Assembly: GCF_020184175.1 (NCBI RefSeq)
Contig: NC_065533.1
Coordinates: forward strand, 51,002,351 to 51,066,350
Direction of reading: 5' to 3'
Origin: Aphis gossypii
Lineage: Eukaryota; Arthropoda; Insecta; Hemiptera; Aphididae
DNA length: 64,000 nt
The translations under genes and the position numbers were made by a program. Under the pieces are notes generated by a model, which saw nothing but the letters and a program-made list of their open reading frames with translations, was not told where the DNA came from and did no database searches. Below, piece by piece: positions 25,131-38,717 of the stretch; position 1 is the first letter of the stretch, and every line of letters begins with the position of its first letter.

Positions 25131-28100
25131 AATACCTTCGGTTTTTGTGTAACTGCATCCCACGTTATACAACTACGTCATGTTTTGCATATGCAAGAAT
25201 ATTGCGGAATTTTAGCCGTTTACAATCGCTCTCGTCTATATAGTTGAATAATACATCATTTGTTTATCCATATAATAAGATGTTAATATATGTATACAGT
25301 TGTATACATAGATTGAAATTTATAACGAACTGCAGATTTAACAAATTCGCAGCGACACAATTTTTTTTTAGCAAAGGAACACTTAATAATATAAACGATC
25401 GGGCTCATTTAAGATAAAATATTTTATCTATCCAATAATTCGTACAAATAAGGTTGAATCCTAATGAATTTCAGAACCAACTCCAATGCAGCCGGTGTGT
25501 CTATTATCATCGTTTTTGTCGACGATATTATTATATAATATTATGTAATACATTTTAACTATTAAACATAATTATGTTATCAATTTATTATTATGTTGTG
25601 TGACAGATAAAATATATTCTCACGTTTCTAAACGACGCGTTTTCCGTTTAATTTTATCCGATTTCACTACAGTCAACACACTCTACTTTTATATTGATTT
25701 AATGATTTTTCTTTACAACCTATCGCACTATTCTCCACTGCCACTAGGTACACCGGCGTACAATAATATAATACCATCATAATGATATTATTATTGTATA
25801 ATATTACCATGGTAATATGGTATTATATGGCGGTGGAGTTGTATCAATTTTCACCAAATCGTTTTCGAACAGTCTACTATCAAAGTTCCGAAAACTTATA
25901 ATGACATTTTACTGCGACGGCGGAGTCTGCAATCTATACGTGTTTGTTATGGCGTGTAGTTGAGACGTAAGTTATAGTCATGCAAACGTGTGCTTTTGTA
26001 TATATATATACCATATAAATTCCATTGTATACAGTTTATAAAACTTAAATCGATTTTTGGAAAACGTTTTTGTGAAAACTGCACCTGATTTTACCACTAA
26101 TTTTTTTTTTAACGTGTCTAGATTGTTTTAGGTGGTATTTGTCATATTTGTGATTCCAGATAAATATTGAAGACATTTATCAATTAGGTACCAAAACATT
26201 TTAAAAACGGTTCTAAGTAAAACTCATTTTATTGTCATATAAAGTAATTTTATTGTTTTTTGAACTTTCAATTTTGTATATAAAAATTCACTATAGTGAA
26301 AACAAACAAATGGGTACTAACTTTAATATGTTCTTAATTTCACGCTAAGATCTATTAAGTTTTAACTTCCAACATTTAAAATTATTTTATTTAATATAAT
26401 GATTTAATAGGCATATCATATTATGGTACTGAAAACTTTCAAAAGTTTTAACTGAGAAAATCTAAATAGTTTCAAATAGTTTCTCGACTTTATCACATCT
26501 GCATAAAGCTTTCTGCAGTGCATAAATAAACACGAAGTCTACATTTTAATTATCTATCTATACATTTAACATAATATTTATATAGTTAAGTATTGAGTAA
26601 TTATTTTCTCAATTATAATAAACAAATATTATGATGTAACATCAAAACAGATCTGTCGAAATCGTTGCTGTTTGCTTTCAATTGCAGTTTATTTTATAAG
26701 AATATTACAAATTTGCAATCATTACCGTTCCACAGCTACGACGATTAGTATACATACGAATGGTAATATCTAATAACATTTGTTTAGTCATTTAAAATAA
26801 GTACGCAGTAAAACTAATAGTTTACTCAGAGCAATTTTTGTATCACGTATATAATTTATACACAATTATACAGACATCATTATATTATCGAATCAGCGGC
26901 GTCGGCCGACAGCCAATATTTAGTCGAAGACGTATGTGCATGCGTGTTTACTATCTCAGGGATTTATTTTTTCACAAAACTATCGGTTTGCCTCGAAAAT
27001 TTGAAACGCCGTGTATTCAAGTACACATGAAATATTAAATTATTATTTTTTATTTAAATATCGATGTATCATTGCGGTGTCGACGAGTCGTAATAACGAA
27101 ATAAAAATGTATATACATATGCGCGTCCGTTCTCTTCCGTTGAATATTTTTTTTATATAATGATGTAATACAGATAACATTATAACACACGTGTTATCCC
27201 GATTCCGAACCACACACGCACTACAGCTATCATCAGAAATTCCACAAGAAAAAAATGCGGACATAAATGCACCACGAGTAAGAATACTGCCTTATTATTA
27301 TAATTATTATTATTATTTTCATGTCATAGTGACGATAGAATCACACGCCGAGAACGCATGTCGGTTACGTTCTTTTCTCGAGGACCACGATAAATCATGA
27401 CGAACTGCAGTTTTTTTGTTCGACAATTATTATGTCATTACATCGTCGTAATTACAATGGAAATACATTTATAATTTTTTTTTCATATTTTTTCATATTT
27501 TATTAGCATAAAATGTTATATTTCTTTTTATAGGTATACTGCTGTCACAGATTACAATTTATTTCAAATGCAGATACTACACGTTTTTATTTTAATTACC
27601 TTCACGTCGTATAGCATACTACTTAAATATGTTAAAACGTACCATACTTGCAAAATTCCGTAAAAATTCATATACCTGAATAAAAGAATATAACTAACTA
27701 TATGTTATAATACAAAACGCCTTGTAATTATAATTTTAATATCGAAATTTATTTTTTAAAAATGTGATATTATTTTATGCGACATTGGAAAATTAATTCT
27801 AGACCATGGGGTATATCTGATTAACTTATTCGCTGACCGTTAAACCGCGTGATCATAATGTTGCAATCGTGTATATGAGGCTGATTTCTTCGACCCTTAT
27901 AATATGACTTATAGGTATAACTTATCTGATAATAACAATTATATTCAAAAATTATTTAGAATAATTAACAGAGATAATATCCTGAACTAGTTTTTTTTCG
28001 TTATTATATAATAAAATGTTGGTAGGTAGATACTTATCAAACACTTTTGTCATAATACCTAATATATTATTTTTTGACATACAAATAAATCCAAAGATAT

Positions 28101-29640
28101 TATATGATTTGTTAAGAACAGCTAATTTGCAGTTATTGTTATTTTTAACACTGTCAACGATTGCAATTATTGGTTAAAATCTAGCGACGGTTGAATATTA
28201 TAATATCAAAATGTTTTTTTATATTTTTAAAGTATAAGATATTATAATGCTATATAAATATATAATTTATTATAATTATATAAATTATATATTTTTGTAA
28301 GTTTCTGTTTAGATGCACGTCAAATAGTAATAACACCAAATAAGTAGAGGTCTCTTCATTGTTTATGATGCGTTTCTGGTTAGAGACCAATAAACACCTA
28401 TTATATAGTAATGAATCATGATTTGAAACATGCTCAATGTAAAATTAAAAAAAAATTTAAATCAACAAAACTTAAAGTGACACAATTTATTTACTCAATC
28501 GTGTTTAATTGCTGATTAGTGATTTAGTTGACTGTTGTGTAATCATAGATTTTTTTAACCCTATACAATTTAATTTATATTCTTAACTCTTAAGAAATAA
28601 TCTAATAAACATATATACTATTGGTATATCGTATTCAAATCAAAGATAGCCTAAATGTGTTCGACTAAATACATAATTGAGAAATTATTGACTAATAAAC
28701 CTGCTTTCTGTCTCCTGTGGCACTTTAAAAATATCTAAAATAAATATTTTATAGACATTTAAAAATAAAACTATAATTTCAAACTTTATAAATAAAATTA
28801 AACAAAATTAGATCTGCAGGATAAGATTTAGCACAATTTATCAAGTTTATTTTGGTAGTGAATACATTTATACAAAATTCAACCCATAAGAGTGCAGAAT
28901 ATTGTTAAAAGTGTTTAAGCATGTTTTTTTAGTAAAATGTCATTTTAGTATTTTACTGTTGTGTCTGTAGACGTGCGATAGAAAATATTTTGGGGCTTTT
29001 CTCAAGTAAGAAAACGTGTGCTCAATCTAAAACCTAGAGATGTTCAAAAAATAATATATTATAGACTATAAATATAAAATTATTATTTTCAAGTTATTAT
29101 TTAAAAAAAAAAAAACGATTTTAATATTGTTGTATTGTAATATTATGTTGAGTGATACCTAAATCGTAATACATTTATATCCAATTATAATACATAATAT
29201 TATATCACTATTATTAGCACTGTGTGTATAACTGTCATTAACATAATAATATTATACTTACATATATATATCTTATAAAAAGTTTTAAAATTCTGATTTA
29301 AATCAACTAAAATGTACATAGAATCGTTTCTGCAATTTTACCTGCTTATACAATCCAATATATATTATATATTTGTATATATTATAAAAATGTTAGATTT
29401 ATGACAAAAGTATTATTTATATATACTCACATATAAATGTATACAAATCAAATTAAATTGATTAAAATTATATAAATTGAAATAAATACTTTATTTATTT
29501 AAATTATAAAATGTAAATATATAAACTAAAACTAATTATTTCATATTAAATAACTATTAATCCACGAAAGTTTATAATTTTTTTTTACAAAGGGTAGTAG
29601 TTAAGTGTAAATTTCAGCACTCAACTTTCAAATTTGTATA
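25131..29640. other. AT-rich non-coding stretch
   Basis: I found no gene. At about 25760-25835 there is a dense palindromic patch (ATAATACCATCATAATG and TTACCATGGTAATATGG) that could fold into hairpins. Elsewhere there are only TA-rich tracts and homopolymers. Confidence 0.4.
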
Positions 29641-29652
29641 TCTTGGGAAGGA

Positions 29653-29697
29653 ATAAAGCACAAACTAGCACAAACGAAGCACAAATAAAGGACAAAG
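29653..29697 (+). repeat. Short GCACAAA-iterated tract
   Basis: The sequence repeats AAGCACAAA-like units three times in quick succession (AAGCACAAACT, AGCACAAACG, AAGCACAAAT), then GGACAAAG. A further TAGCACAAACGAA occurs near 29789-29801 after a GC-richer spacer. It is a small degenerate tandem array of unknown origin. Confidence 0.55.
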
Positions 29698-29802
29698 TTT
29701 GATTTTAAAACTTCGTGGGGAGTAGGCTAAGAAAATCTCCAGCCTCCTCCCAACTTTGGATAAAGTTAGATAACTTGTAAAGGGATTTAGCACAAACGAA
29801 TG

Positions 29803-31972
29803 GAATTAATTGTTTTAAAATTCTAAAGCGGTGAGGGGAACAGGATCATGGAACACGTATCATCGAGTATCGACGTTTACATATTGAACATTGTAGATAA
29901 TTATTATTTTTAAGTTTAAATAGACCTAAATTGATTTTTGTATTGTGCAGCATGACAATATATAATTTTAATAAATAATCATAATTATTTACTTTAGTAA
30001 AATCGTTTTAGTATATGGGTGTATAGTATATATAGCCGTATTATATAATAAATAATAATACGTATATACTTGGTAATTAAATAAACTATTTTACAATTCG
30101 ATTCATTTTTTTATATTTCTTCGACCTACAAGTTCAATAATTATGTAACGCTACATTGAATTTATGTCGTTACTCACAAAATTCACAAGCAATTTTAGGC
30201 ACGTCGATAAGCGGCAAATATAAATATATAGATTATAGGCTCTATCGGTATGCACTAGCAACTACATCCTATAAAGCCACAAAGGGTGTGGTGGTTTAAT
30301 TATTGTGTTGCCGAGTTTGATCAATTTGGACACGGTTGCACTATCTTCATATAATTATAATATTAAATAATAACCATGTATTATATATATATATAGTATA
30401 AACGTTACAGGATATAATACCATCGAACGGTCGCAGGTGTACAATATAGTCAATACCATTCCGATTATATATCTCTCAATATCAAACATAAATATAATCA
30501 TAATATATGTAATCAAAAACAATCAAATTTTATCAATAAAATATTCGATGATGTATCTCACAAAAGTATCTTGAACACCTATTTTGATACGTATAATAAT
30601 GCATTTTATTTAATTATCAAACAAAAATCAGTTCGCCCCTAAGTCTGTAACGTTCAGCGTGAATAAATAACGTATGTCGTTTCGTTTTCGCTCCGTTATC
30701 GCTGCAGTGCAATCGTTAATTTATTATGGTCAATATTATCGACGGTCCTATAATGAATATAATGTCTTCGAACAAAAAATATCATGTAAAGAGGTATTTT
30801 GCCAAATAAGCGCAATTTTACTAGACATAGCTTTTAAAGTTAATCTATGTCAACTCTTCGTGACCATAAAAAATCAAAATCTTTCGTTTCGCCAAATAAT
30901 GATACTTATTGTGATAATGAACTACCACACTTTCAATACACTTTTCAAAGGTTTTTCAAACCCACCACTTCTCATTCAGGACGTGCGGATCTTCCAGCTC
31001 AACCATTCTACATCAAAAATATTTTAAATACCCTGCTTTAGATACTATTTTAATAGGGTTCACTATAGCCCAAACGGTTATACTTACAATTTAACACCTC
31101 CTTACCATATTGTACAACCTTCAGATCATATCAACTTCAATTAAATTGTTAATCGTCGAAATGAAATACTTATACCAGTTGCCATACTTTTCTTCTAGCT
31201 GCCCCTTTGCCCGTTATCATTAGAAATTTTAGGCTCTTAAATTAATTTCCCGGTAACATAAAACAGCCCTATCCGTCATTGCATAATACAAAGTTACAAT
31301 TACACAAACAAAATAATATGTTCATCACGTAATAATGAATTTTAACGTTCAATATCAGCTGTAATTAATGAAATTCAATTTTTCAAACATTTTAACTAAC
31401 AATGGATTTAATGAATATAATACTTCTACGGCTGTATGGCTGTATGCCTATATTTGTAAATAAATGTATACAATTAACATTTTAAATAATTTAAAAACTT
31501 TTGAACAATGATTGACAACTTTTTTTTTATATATAAAATTTAATCAATATCATGTATTTTCAAATTCCACAAATATTTATTTTTCATAATATTATAATAC
31601 TATGATTTAACATTGCATACAAATACTTACGTGTTATACATTTAACAATTAACACATCCACTTAGATGGAATCCCTTATAAACTCGTCTGACTTAAAAAC
31701 TTGATTTCTTTTCAATATGGTTAATAAATACTAATGATACTAATGCATACTGCACCATCATATACTATAATATTATATATTTATACGTAGAAAATTTAGT
31801 AAATTATAAATGTTCTAAAAACTATAAGCATTATATTCATATTGCATTTTTACAATACGTATGTCGTATATAATATCAACGATCAATCTTTCCTTGGATT
31901 AGTTTCTGGATTTCTGTAGTAATTTATCATTAGTTACAACTTACAAATTATAACTATAAAATTATAATTCAA
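29803..31972. other. Stretch with unassigned short frames
   Basis: Two overlapping frames lie at 30674-31027 and 30847-31041. The second (64 codons, containing FKPTTSHSGRADLPAQPFY) has a more protein-like composition than the AT-rich background, and the local GC is slightly raised. I recognise no family, and there is no splice evidence. It may be a decayed transposon or gene fragment. The rest is AT-rich. Confidence 0.3.
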
Positions 31973-32075
31973 AATTGACAACCCATTAAGAAAACCATGT
32001 AGACAAATAATATTTTATTTATTTGATTTTTTTCTTTACGTAATACCACAATATGCCGCTATAGTGCCTCCGATG

Positions 32076-32089
32076 TATCAGGACCCTAT
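32076..32089 (+). repeat. TATCAGGACCCTAT motif, copy 3 (diverged)
   Basis: Member of the TACCAGGRYCCCAT set inside repeat block A, differing from the core at two positions. Confidence 0.5.
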
Positions 32090-33122
32090 GTAATAATTAA
32101 TAATCATATACCATTCTACAATCTACGATATACGTTATATTTACCGTTCATAATATTATAATAATTATTTTTTGATAGCAAATAGTAGTTGAAACTATCA
32201 TATTAATAAAATAAGCATTTTTTTAACCATACAGATTACAGGCTCTTTAATTTAAGTTCCTCTTGTTCTTTTTTTCTCTTTTCTTATTTGTCAATAATTC
32301 ATATATCTATTATTACTCAAGATTTGATCTTGCTTATTAACACATAAATGTTAAAACTAATTGTAAATAACAAAGTTCAACTAAAAAAATAATAATAATA
32401 ATAACATATAAGCATAATAAATTGTAATTAAAAATGAGTTTTTATGAATTTTAATGATAATATATATAATGATTATAATTTACGACAACATGACAGACTT
32501 ATAAAATTAAAATTAAAACTATTAACTAACAAATATTCAATGAACTTATTTATAATATTTTATTACTCTATTATCTGCTTTGTGCATTGAAAATATCTGT
32601 GCACAACAATTCTATGACTCTGAGGTCTACAGAAATTAATAATTGTAATTGTTTTGACACAAAACAAACTATTTTCGCAAAAATGTATTACACATAATAT
32701 ATTAATATGATGGACTATTCAGTGGTACGCCACAACACTCATCAAAGTCATATAGTTTCCTATCGAATAAAATAGTTAATTCACAATTTATAATGCAATC
32801 CAAAATAAATACGAAAATTATTTTAATTAATAAAGAACTGTCTACCTCTACATGCCTTAAAAATAACGCGTAACGCGTTTACAGATGATTTGATGAGAAT
32901 TATTCGTCGGCCTTCATTTCTTTTTTTTTTTTAAATCGCATGTCGAAATGTAAACAAATTGACAACCCATTATGAAAACAATGTAAACGAATAATGTTTT
33001 GAGAGAATGCATAGGTATTATTATAAAGGGGGTACAAGTTCTTTTTCTTGAAAGTAAAATATTTTATTTATTTTATTTTTTTCTTTACATAGTACCAGTA
33101 TGCCACTATAGTGCCTCCGATG

Positions 33123-33136
33123 TACCAGGACTCCAT
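33123..33136 (+). repeat. TACCAGGACTCCAT motif, copy 4
   Basis: Inside block A, with the usual family flank GTGCCTCCGATG upstream and GGATGACGGTT downstream. Confidence 0.55.
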
Positions 33137-33261
33137 ATAGGATGACGGTTAGCGACGGCAGCATCGGCAGTGGCGTAAGCTTAAAAATTGGCAAAAGCTT
33201 AAAAATAATGAAATAATCTAATCATATTGTAAATTTTATAATGTAGGTATTATAGAAAAAT

Positions 33262-33570
33262 CAGTGGCATAACTAAAAATAATCAGAAAGTACATGTTCA
33301 CCGAGCCCGTTTCCTAAGTATAATAGGTATAATGTTTTTCTTTTAATAATATTTATAATGAACAATTAATCCGTTATTTTTTTTTTTTTTAATACTTTGA
33401 AATTATAATAAAATTTTGAATTGTTAAAATATGCTGCAATATTTTTTAAAAAAATGTATAAAATAATTTTAGTAAGATGAATGTACCTCACTATAATATT
33501 ATGTATGCATGCTAAGAAGAGGCCGTTAAAATTTTCACTTCCGAACCCAAATTTTGAAGTTACACCACTG
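33262..33570 (+). mobile_element. hAT-like MITE, 309 bp
   Basis: It begins CAGTGGCATAACTAAA and ends TTTGAAGTTACACCACTG, imperfect inverted termini. The flanking octamers AGAAAAAT and AGAAAAAA match at 7 of 8 positions, consistent with hAT insertion. Further copies are at 51614-51922 and 59863-60192 (inverted), and one is split by the foldback element. Confidence 0.75.
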
Positions 33571-35313
33571 AGAAAAAAATAATAGAATACAAAATAAAAA
33601 ATGATGTCTATATGTGAATAATATATTATAATTATTTATATTGTATAAATATATTTTTGAATAATTATTATAAAATAGTGATTTTGTTTAAACATTCACT
33701 TTGACAAAATTTAAAATTTAAACTTGAAATGTCTATAAAAAAAATGATACTATTTTTGATATTTTGAGAATGTTGTAAAAAAAATATACAATAAATCGTG
33801 TGTACTAAATTAACACCTTGGTTTTAAAATTTTAAATTTAAGAAAAACATAATTAACACATTTATTGTAATAAATTACAATTTTCGTTATTTTTTTGTAA
33901 TTTAATAAAATATAGGGACTTAAATCTTTTTGTTTCGATGTATATTCATTTAAATCTTTAAAATATATATTTAGATTAATTAGGTACAAGGCATTTATAC
34001 AATAATTATATTAACTTTATACAACAAGCCTATGTAATAATTAATAATCATATACCATTCTACTATCTACGATATACGTTATACCTTATACACCGTTCAT
34101 ATTATAATAATTATTTTTTTACTGCAAATATTAGTTGAAACTACCATATTAATAATATAAGCTTAATAAATTGTAATTAAAAAAATATTAGTTGTTATGA
34201 ATTTTGGTTATAATATAACTATACTATAATTTATGACAATATGACACTCTAATCAAATCAAAACTAAAACTAACAAATGAAATTATATATAATATTGTAT
34301 TACTCTATTATCTGCTTTGTGCATCGAAAATATCTGTGCACGATAATTCTATGGCTCTGTGATCTACAGACTTTAATATTTGTTTTGACACAAAACGAAC
34401 TATTTTCACAGTAATGTATTATACATATGGACTATTTAGGAGTACGCCACACTTATCAAAGTCATATAGTTTCCTATCTAATAAAATAGTTTATTCACAA
34501 TTTATAATGCAATCCAAAATAATTACGAAAATTATTTCAATTAATAAAAAATATAATAATAAAATACTATAGGTAATAAAGAACTTTCCACACGCCTTAA
34601 AAATTAACTAACAAATATTCGATGAACTTGTATATATATTTTTACTCTATTATCTGCTTTGTGCATCGAAAATAATTAAAATATATTAGTTAGTGTGTAT
34701 CAACAGAATACTGAATAACTGAATAACTAATGCAATGAACTAAATAATTATGTATAATACCTTTTGTTTTAGTTAATTATATAATTTTTTAAACATTTAA
34801 TAAAGAACCTACAATAACGATTTAGAACATAATATTATCGGTATATAAATAAACCTTATCTTTTTTAAATGAGTGACAAAAACATTCCATTTATCAACTT
34901 ACTTACTTTATACACTTACCATGTTATTGTAACTTGATAATAAAGGTAATATATACTCGTAATTATAGGTAATATAATATTTTTTAGATAATAAAAAAGT
35001 AGTTAATTCTTATTATGAAAATATTGATCTAAATTAATTTTTTAAAAAACATGTTTTGAGCATAAAACTAACATTATGCCATTTTTGTTTGTTTGTGACG
35101 TCAATGTTCTTAACAATTAAACAGTTTGTGAAAAGTTAAAACAAGTTAATTACAAAAAAATATAAGACATGGAAAACTATGTAGACGAATAATATTTTGA
35201 AAGAGCGCATATTATAGGGCGTACGAGTTCTTTTTCTCGCACGTAAATTATTTCACTTATTTGATTTTTTTCTTTACGTAATACCACAGTATGCCGCTAT
35301 AGTGCCTCCGATG

Positions 35314-35327
35314 TACCAGGACCCCAT
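35314..35327 (+). repeat. TACCAGGACCCCAT motif, copy 5
   Basis: Inside block A with standard family flanks. A near-identical context occurs at 50218, 51334 and, inverted, 60659. Confidence 0.6.
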
Positions 35328-35863
35328 ATTGGATGACGGTTCGCTACGGCAGCATCGGCAGATTGGCGCGTCGCCGCTCCGACGAGTTGTGTTAAAAATC
35401 GGTAAAAAAAAAAAAAGGTAAACCGATAAAATATTATTCCGAATGAAAATTACGATAAATTATGATATAATACACATTTTAAAAAAGACCAGACATAGGT
35501 ATGGTAACCACTCTTATGAACGATGTTAGGTAGTTAATAATAAAATATTAGATAGTACGTAGGTAATAAATTATTTATATCGCTGTTATAGTAATTTATT
35601 TGCTATTATATAGTAATACGGTTCGATTGATTTCATTTTTGCCAAAAACATTGCATTTTTTTGTATTTATATTAAATTTATTATTGTAATAATGTGTAGT
35701 TGTATTTAAATCGTACATAAGTATAATTGCTATTAGCTTTTTAATCAAAACTGACTTAAGCAGTACATACTATATTATAGTATAGTTACAAAATTGGCAA
35801 AAGCTTAAAAGTAATGAAATAATCCAATAATTTTGTAAATGTTATTATGTATTATAAAAAAAT

Positions 35864-35897
35864 CAGTAGCGTAACTATAAAAATGATCAGAGAGTAC
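35864..35897 (+). mobile_element. Left stub of the hAT-like MITE split by the foldback element
   Basis: Begins CAGTAGCGTAACTATAA and runs to AGAGAGTAC, where the foldback element interrupts it. The matching remainder resumes at 46233. Confidence 0.75.
35889..35897. repeat. Left 9-bp target-site duplication of the foldback element
   Basis: AGAGAGTAC, identical to 46224-46232. In the uninterrupted inverted copy near 60155-60170 the same nonamer occurs once. Confidence 0.9.
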
Positions 35898-37059
35898 ACG
35901 TTCGTGAAGTTGGCCCCCCCACATGACCCCACGGACTTCAAACCGGTATCAAAATTTTGCAATTTTTATGCAACTAATTGCATGTCTCGGGAAAAAATTT
36001 GCAATCCTTCGTGGGGCCCGTAAAAACCAAAATACTTATGGGGGGGCCAACTTCACGTAGCCCCCCCCACATGGACCCATGGACTTCAAACCGGTATCAA
36101 AATTTTGCAATTTTTATGCAACTAATTGCATGTCTCGGGAAAAAATTTGCAATCCTTCGTGGGGCCCGTAAAAACCAAAATACTTATGGGGGGGCCAACT
36201 TCACGTAGCCCCCCCCACATGGACCCATGGACTTCAAACCGGTATCAAAATTTTGCAATTTTTATGCAACTAATTGCATGTCTCGGGAAAAAATTTGCAA
36301 TCCTTCGTGGGGCCCGTAAAAACCAAAATACTTATGGGGGGGCCAACTTCACGTAGCCCCCCCCACATGGACCCATGGACTTCAAACCGGTATCAAAATT
36401 TTGCAATTTTTATGCAACTAATTGCATGTCTCGGGAAAAAATTTGCAATCCTTCGTGGGGCCCGTAAAAACCAAAATACTTATGGGGGGGCCAACTTCAC
36501 GTAGCCCCCCCCACATGGACCCATGGACTTCAAACCGGTATCAAAATTTTGCAATCTTTATGCAACTAATTGCATGTCTCGGGAAAAAAATTGCAATCCT
36601 TCGTGGGGCCCGTAAAAACCAAAATACTTATGGGGAGGGGCAACTTCATGTAAGCCCTTCCCTCATTTGATGGCATGGTCCCTTAAACTTTGAATTAGAG
36701 TGGATTGATCGGTTTTAAAGAAAAATAATATGATTTTTCCATTATATATATTTTTTTTATTTACATATTTTTTATTAGGTACTGTGTTTATTTGCAGTGT
36801 ATTTTTTATATTTGTCGATTTAAAAAAAATATTTTTTTTATTTAGTATAGAGCTATAAAAAGAAAATTTAAAATACTTTGAATAATCAATTCAAATATAT
36901 ACACAATCCTGTTAAAAATACTAGTAATATCATACATCATATGGTTAAGTTGTGAAAATTTCCAAGAAATAATATAATACATTTTCATTAAACTATAAAC
37001 AATATTTGATAATATTAAAATACATAATGATAAATAATATAATAATATTTTGTGAAAAT
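35898..37059 (+). repeat. Left terminal inverted repeat of the foldback element
   Basis: Matches 45208-46223 in inverse orientation. The array of 148-bp subunits runs to about 36658 and contains five ACTTCAAACCGG blocks (about 35933, 36081, 36229, 36377 and 36525). Inner unique sequence then continues to TTTTGTGAAAAT at 37059, where similarity to the other arm stops. The outermost subunit has its own variant (ACATGACCCCACGG), and the innermost has several shared variants (for example GCAATCTTTATG and GGGGAGGGGCAAC). Confidence 0.93.
35913..36658 (+). repeat. 148-bp tandem subunits, five copies (left arm)
   Basis: Subunit starts (C-run plus ACATGGACCC) recur every 148 bp, at 36061, 36209, 36357 and 36505. 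Each junction has a G7 run, the 12-nt AACTTCACGTAG-type spacer and a C8 run, able to form a G:C hairpin. GGCCAACTTCACG at the junction is the inverse of the element's own terminus. The roughly 76-codon frames seen in each unit are artefacts: 148 is not a multiple of three and no unit can be read through. Confidence 0.95.
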
Positions 37060-38717
37060 TTAAAAAAGATCTGATAAAATCTAATAAAATAAGTAAATTT
37101 AGCAATGATAAAATTCCGATTGAAAATTTAAAAAAAAATTGATAAAATTATAAAAATAACCAAAATTAGAATTCAAATTTATTCAAATACTGGAGACATT
37201 CATAAATATATCCAATAAATGGTGAAATTTTGATATTTTTTCCGTTGTGCATAAAATATGTACGTATTATAATATATTTTTTAAATACCTTATGTTAGTC
37301 TATCAGACTTCAAATTGGTATGAATTATTTTAACATATGAGCACTGTTAATTCAGCTAAATACATTGCACGAATATGTATAATTAAAATTTGTTAAACTA
37401 AATTAATCAATAAAATGTAATATATACGTAAAATAATTATTTTACTCAACATTTTCGAAAAGCGTATATTATTCTTAAACAAATTAAATTAATTAAAAAA
37501 TAAAATAAAATAATAACAATACAAATTAGTTCTTGAACAATACAAATTTTTATTCGTATTTGTGATATCGAAAAATTAAAAACAACGACGAACAATAAAT
37601 ATTCTCCACTTTATAGTGTGAAATTTGGTTGCTTAGCTTGGATTACGGCTTAAGTAGTGGTTCTTTCCCGCGCAAAACAGTTTTCGCAAAGTTTTACATT
37701 TTGTAAGACGGATACAACACATGCGGGTGTAGCGTCCCTTTTTTTTTTTTATTTGAAAACAAATGCCTCGTCGACTATAGGGTCATTGGCTACAATATAT
37801 TACATAATATTTACATTCTTGTAATAACTAAGGTAATATCAATAATACAATAAATAAATAGGGGCTGTATATAAAATTGATTGTAATACATTATAGGTGG
37901 GTATATTATACTTATAATATATATTATTTGGATATTTTTTATTAAATTTTCTTATGAAGTTCTGTATCCCTCTAGCGTCCTTTTAAACAGGTCAGTTTCA
38001 TGTAAGTGTTGTTATATTTACGAATATTTCTTTAGCATTTATCACATAGTGTAAAAAGTGCGAAAAAATTGGACTATTTAGCTTATACTTATAAATTGAC
38101 TAAAAAGTATAAATATTTAACATTTAAATATTTTTATATTGAAAACCTATTTTGGATTCATTTACATACGTCATACGCGGTTTCTCTGTCCCCCTTAATC
38201 TAGACCTTAGTTTTCCTTATCAGGTTCCTTTTGGCGTATTATTATATATATTTGTGAGTGTAATACCATATAGCCAAGTTGTCTTATTAAAATATGTATT
38301 TATAATTGCTATTTTTAGTATTATTGTCCTTCTGCGTCGATGGATTTTATGGCTATTATTGGAACCGAAATCATCAATTAGTTAAATTAAATATTATCCA
38401 TGCTATTTTTGTACTATAATCGTATTTTAGTAATATTTATTTTATAAAATGTTTAAAGTATATTAATGATGTAATCGTTCATTCACCAAATGAATGGCAT
38501 GGTGTTATGTTCATATATGAGAACACAGTTATATTATTAAATATTATAATTAAAAATCATTGCATGATAAAATTGAATTGTTGTAAAGTTGACGTGTAGG
38601 TTCCTAACTTTTTCACATACGTGTTAAGTGTTGTTGTCTAGTTTAAAATATTTCCTTATAAAATTATATTACCTATACCTATTATAGGCTAAAGAATATA
38701 ATTATTAACACGTTATT
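37060..38717 (+). other. Foldback element interior, upstream of the transposase gene
   Basis: Non-coding, AT-rich. It includes the dispersed motif GTAAGACGGATACAAC at 37703-37718 followed by ATGCGGGTGTAGCG. A 77-codon hydrophobic frame at 38152-38385 has no identifiable domain, and I do not call it a gene. The transposase promoter presumably lies at the right end of this stretch. Confidence 0.5.
37703..37718 (+). repeat. GTAAGACGGATACAAC dispersed motif
   Basis: One mismatch from the GTAAGACGGAGACRAC set. It is inside the foldback element, in a context otherwise unlike the other copies. Confidence 0.45.

Larger units (their letters stand above)
31973..35888 (+). repeat. Complex dispersed repeat block A
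   Basis: This block is a patchwork of segments that recur at 49.9-52.5 kb and, inverted, at 59.4-60.7 kb. A recognisable segment (AATTGACAACCCATTA ... GCCTCCGATGTACCAGG ... GACGGCAGCATCGGC) occurs at about 31973 (truncated) and 32850-33170, and its later part at 35160-35370. A second (CTGCTTTGTGCATCG ... TATCTGTGCACGATAATTC) occurs at 32577 and 34311, with a fragment at 34661. The hAT-like MITE described separately is embedded twice. There is no coding capacity. The block is cut at 35889 by the foldback element and resumes for about 120 bp after 46232. Confidence 0.7.

Noticed and set aside
30674..31041. Two overlapping frames of 117 and 64 codons
   Set aside because: Slightly protein-like composition but no recognisable family, no splice support, and mutually incompatible frames. 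Left as unassigned.
35913..36658. Regularly spaced repeats that might suggest a CRISPR-like array
   Set aside because: The units are contiguous and nearly identical over their whole 148 bp, without variable spacers, and the genome is eukaryotic.
35978..36670. Series of near-identical 76-82 codon frames, repeated inversely at 45599-46143
   Set aside because: They come from a 148-bp tandem repeat, which is not a multiple of three. Each frame spans parts of two units, with no start context and no domain. They are the arms of the foldback element, not genes.
38152..38385. 77-codon hydrophobic frame inside the foldback element
   Set aside because: Membrane-like composition is common by chance in AT-rich DNA; no domain or splice evidence. 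Left as non-coding.
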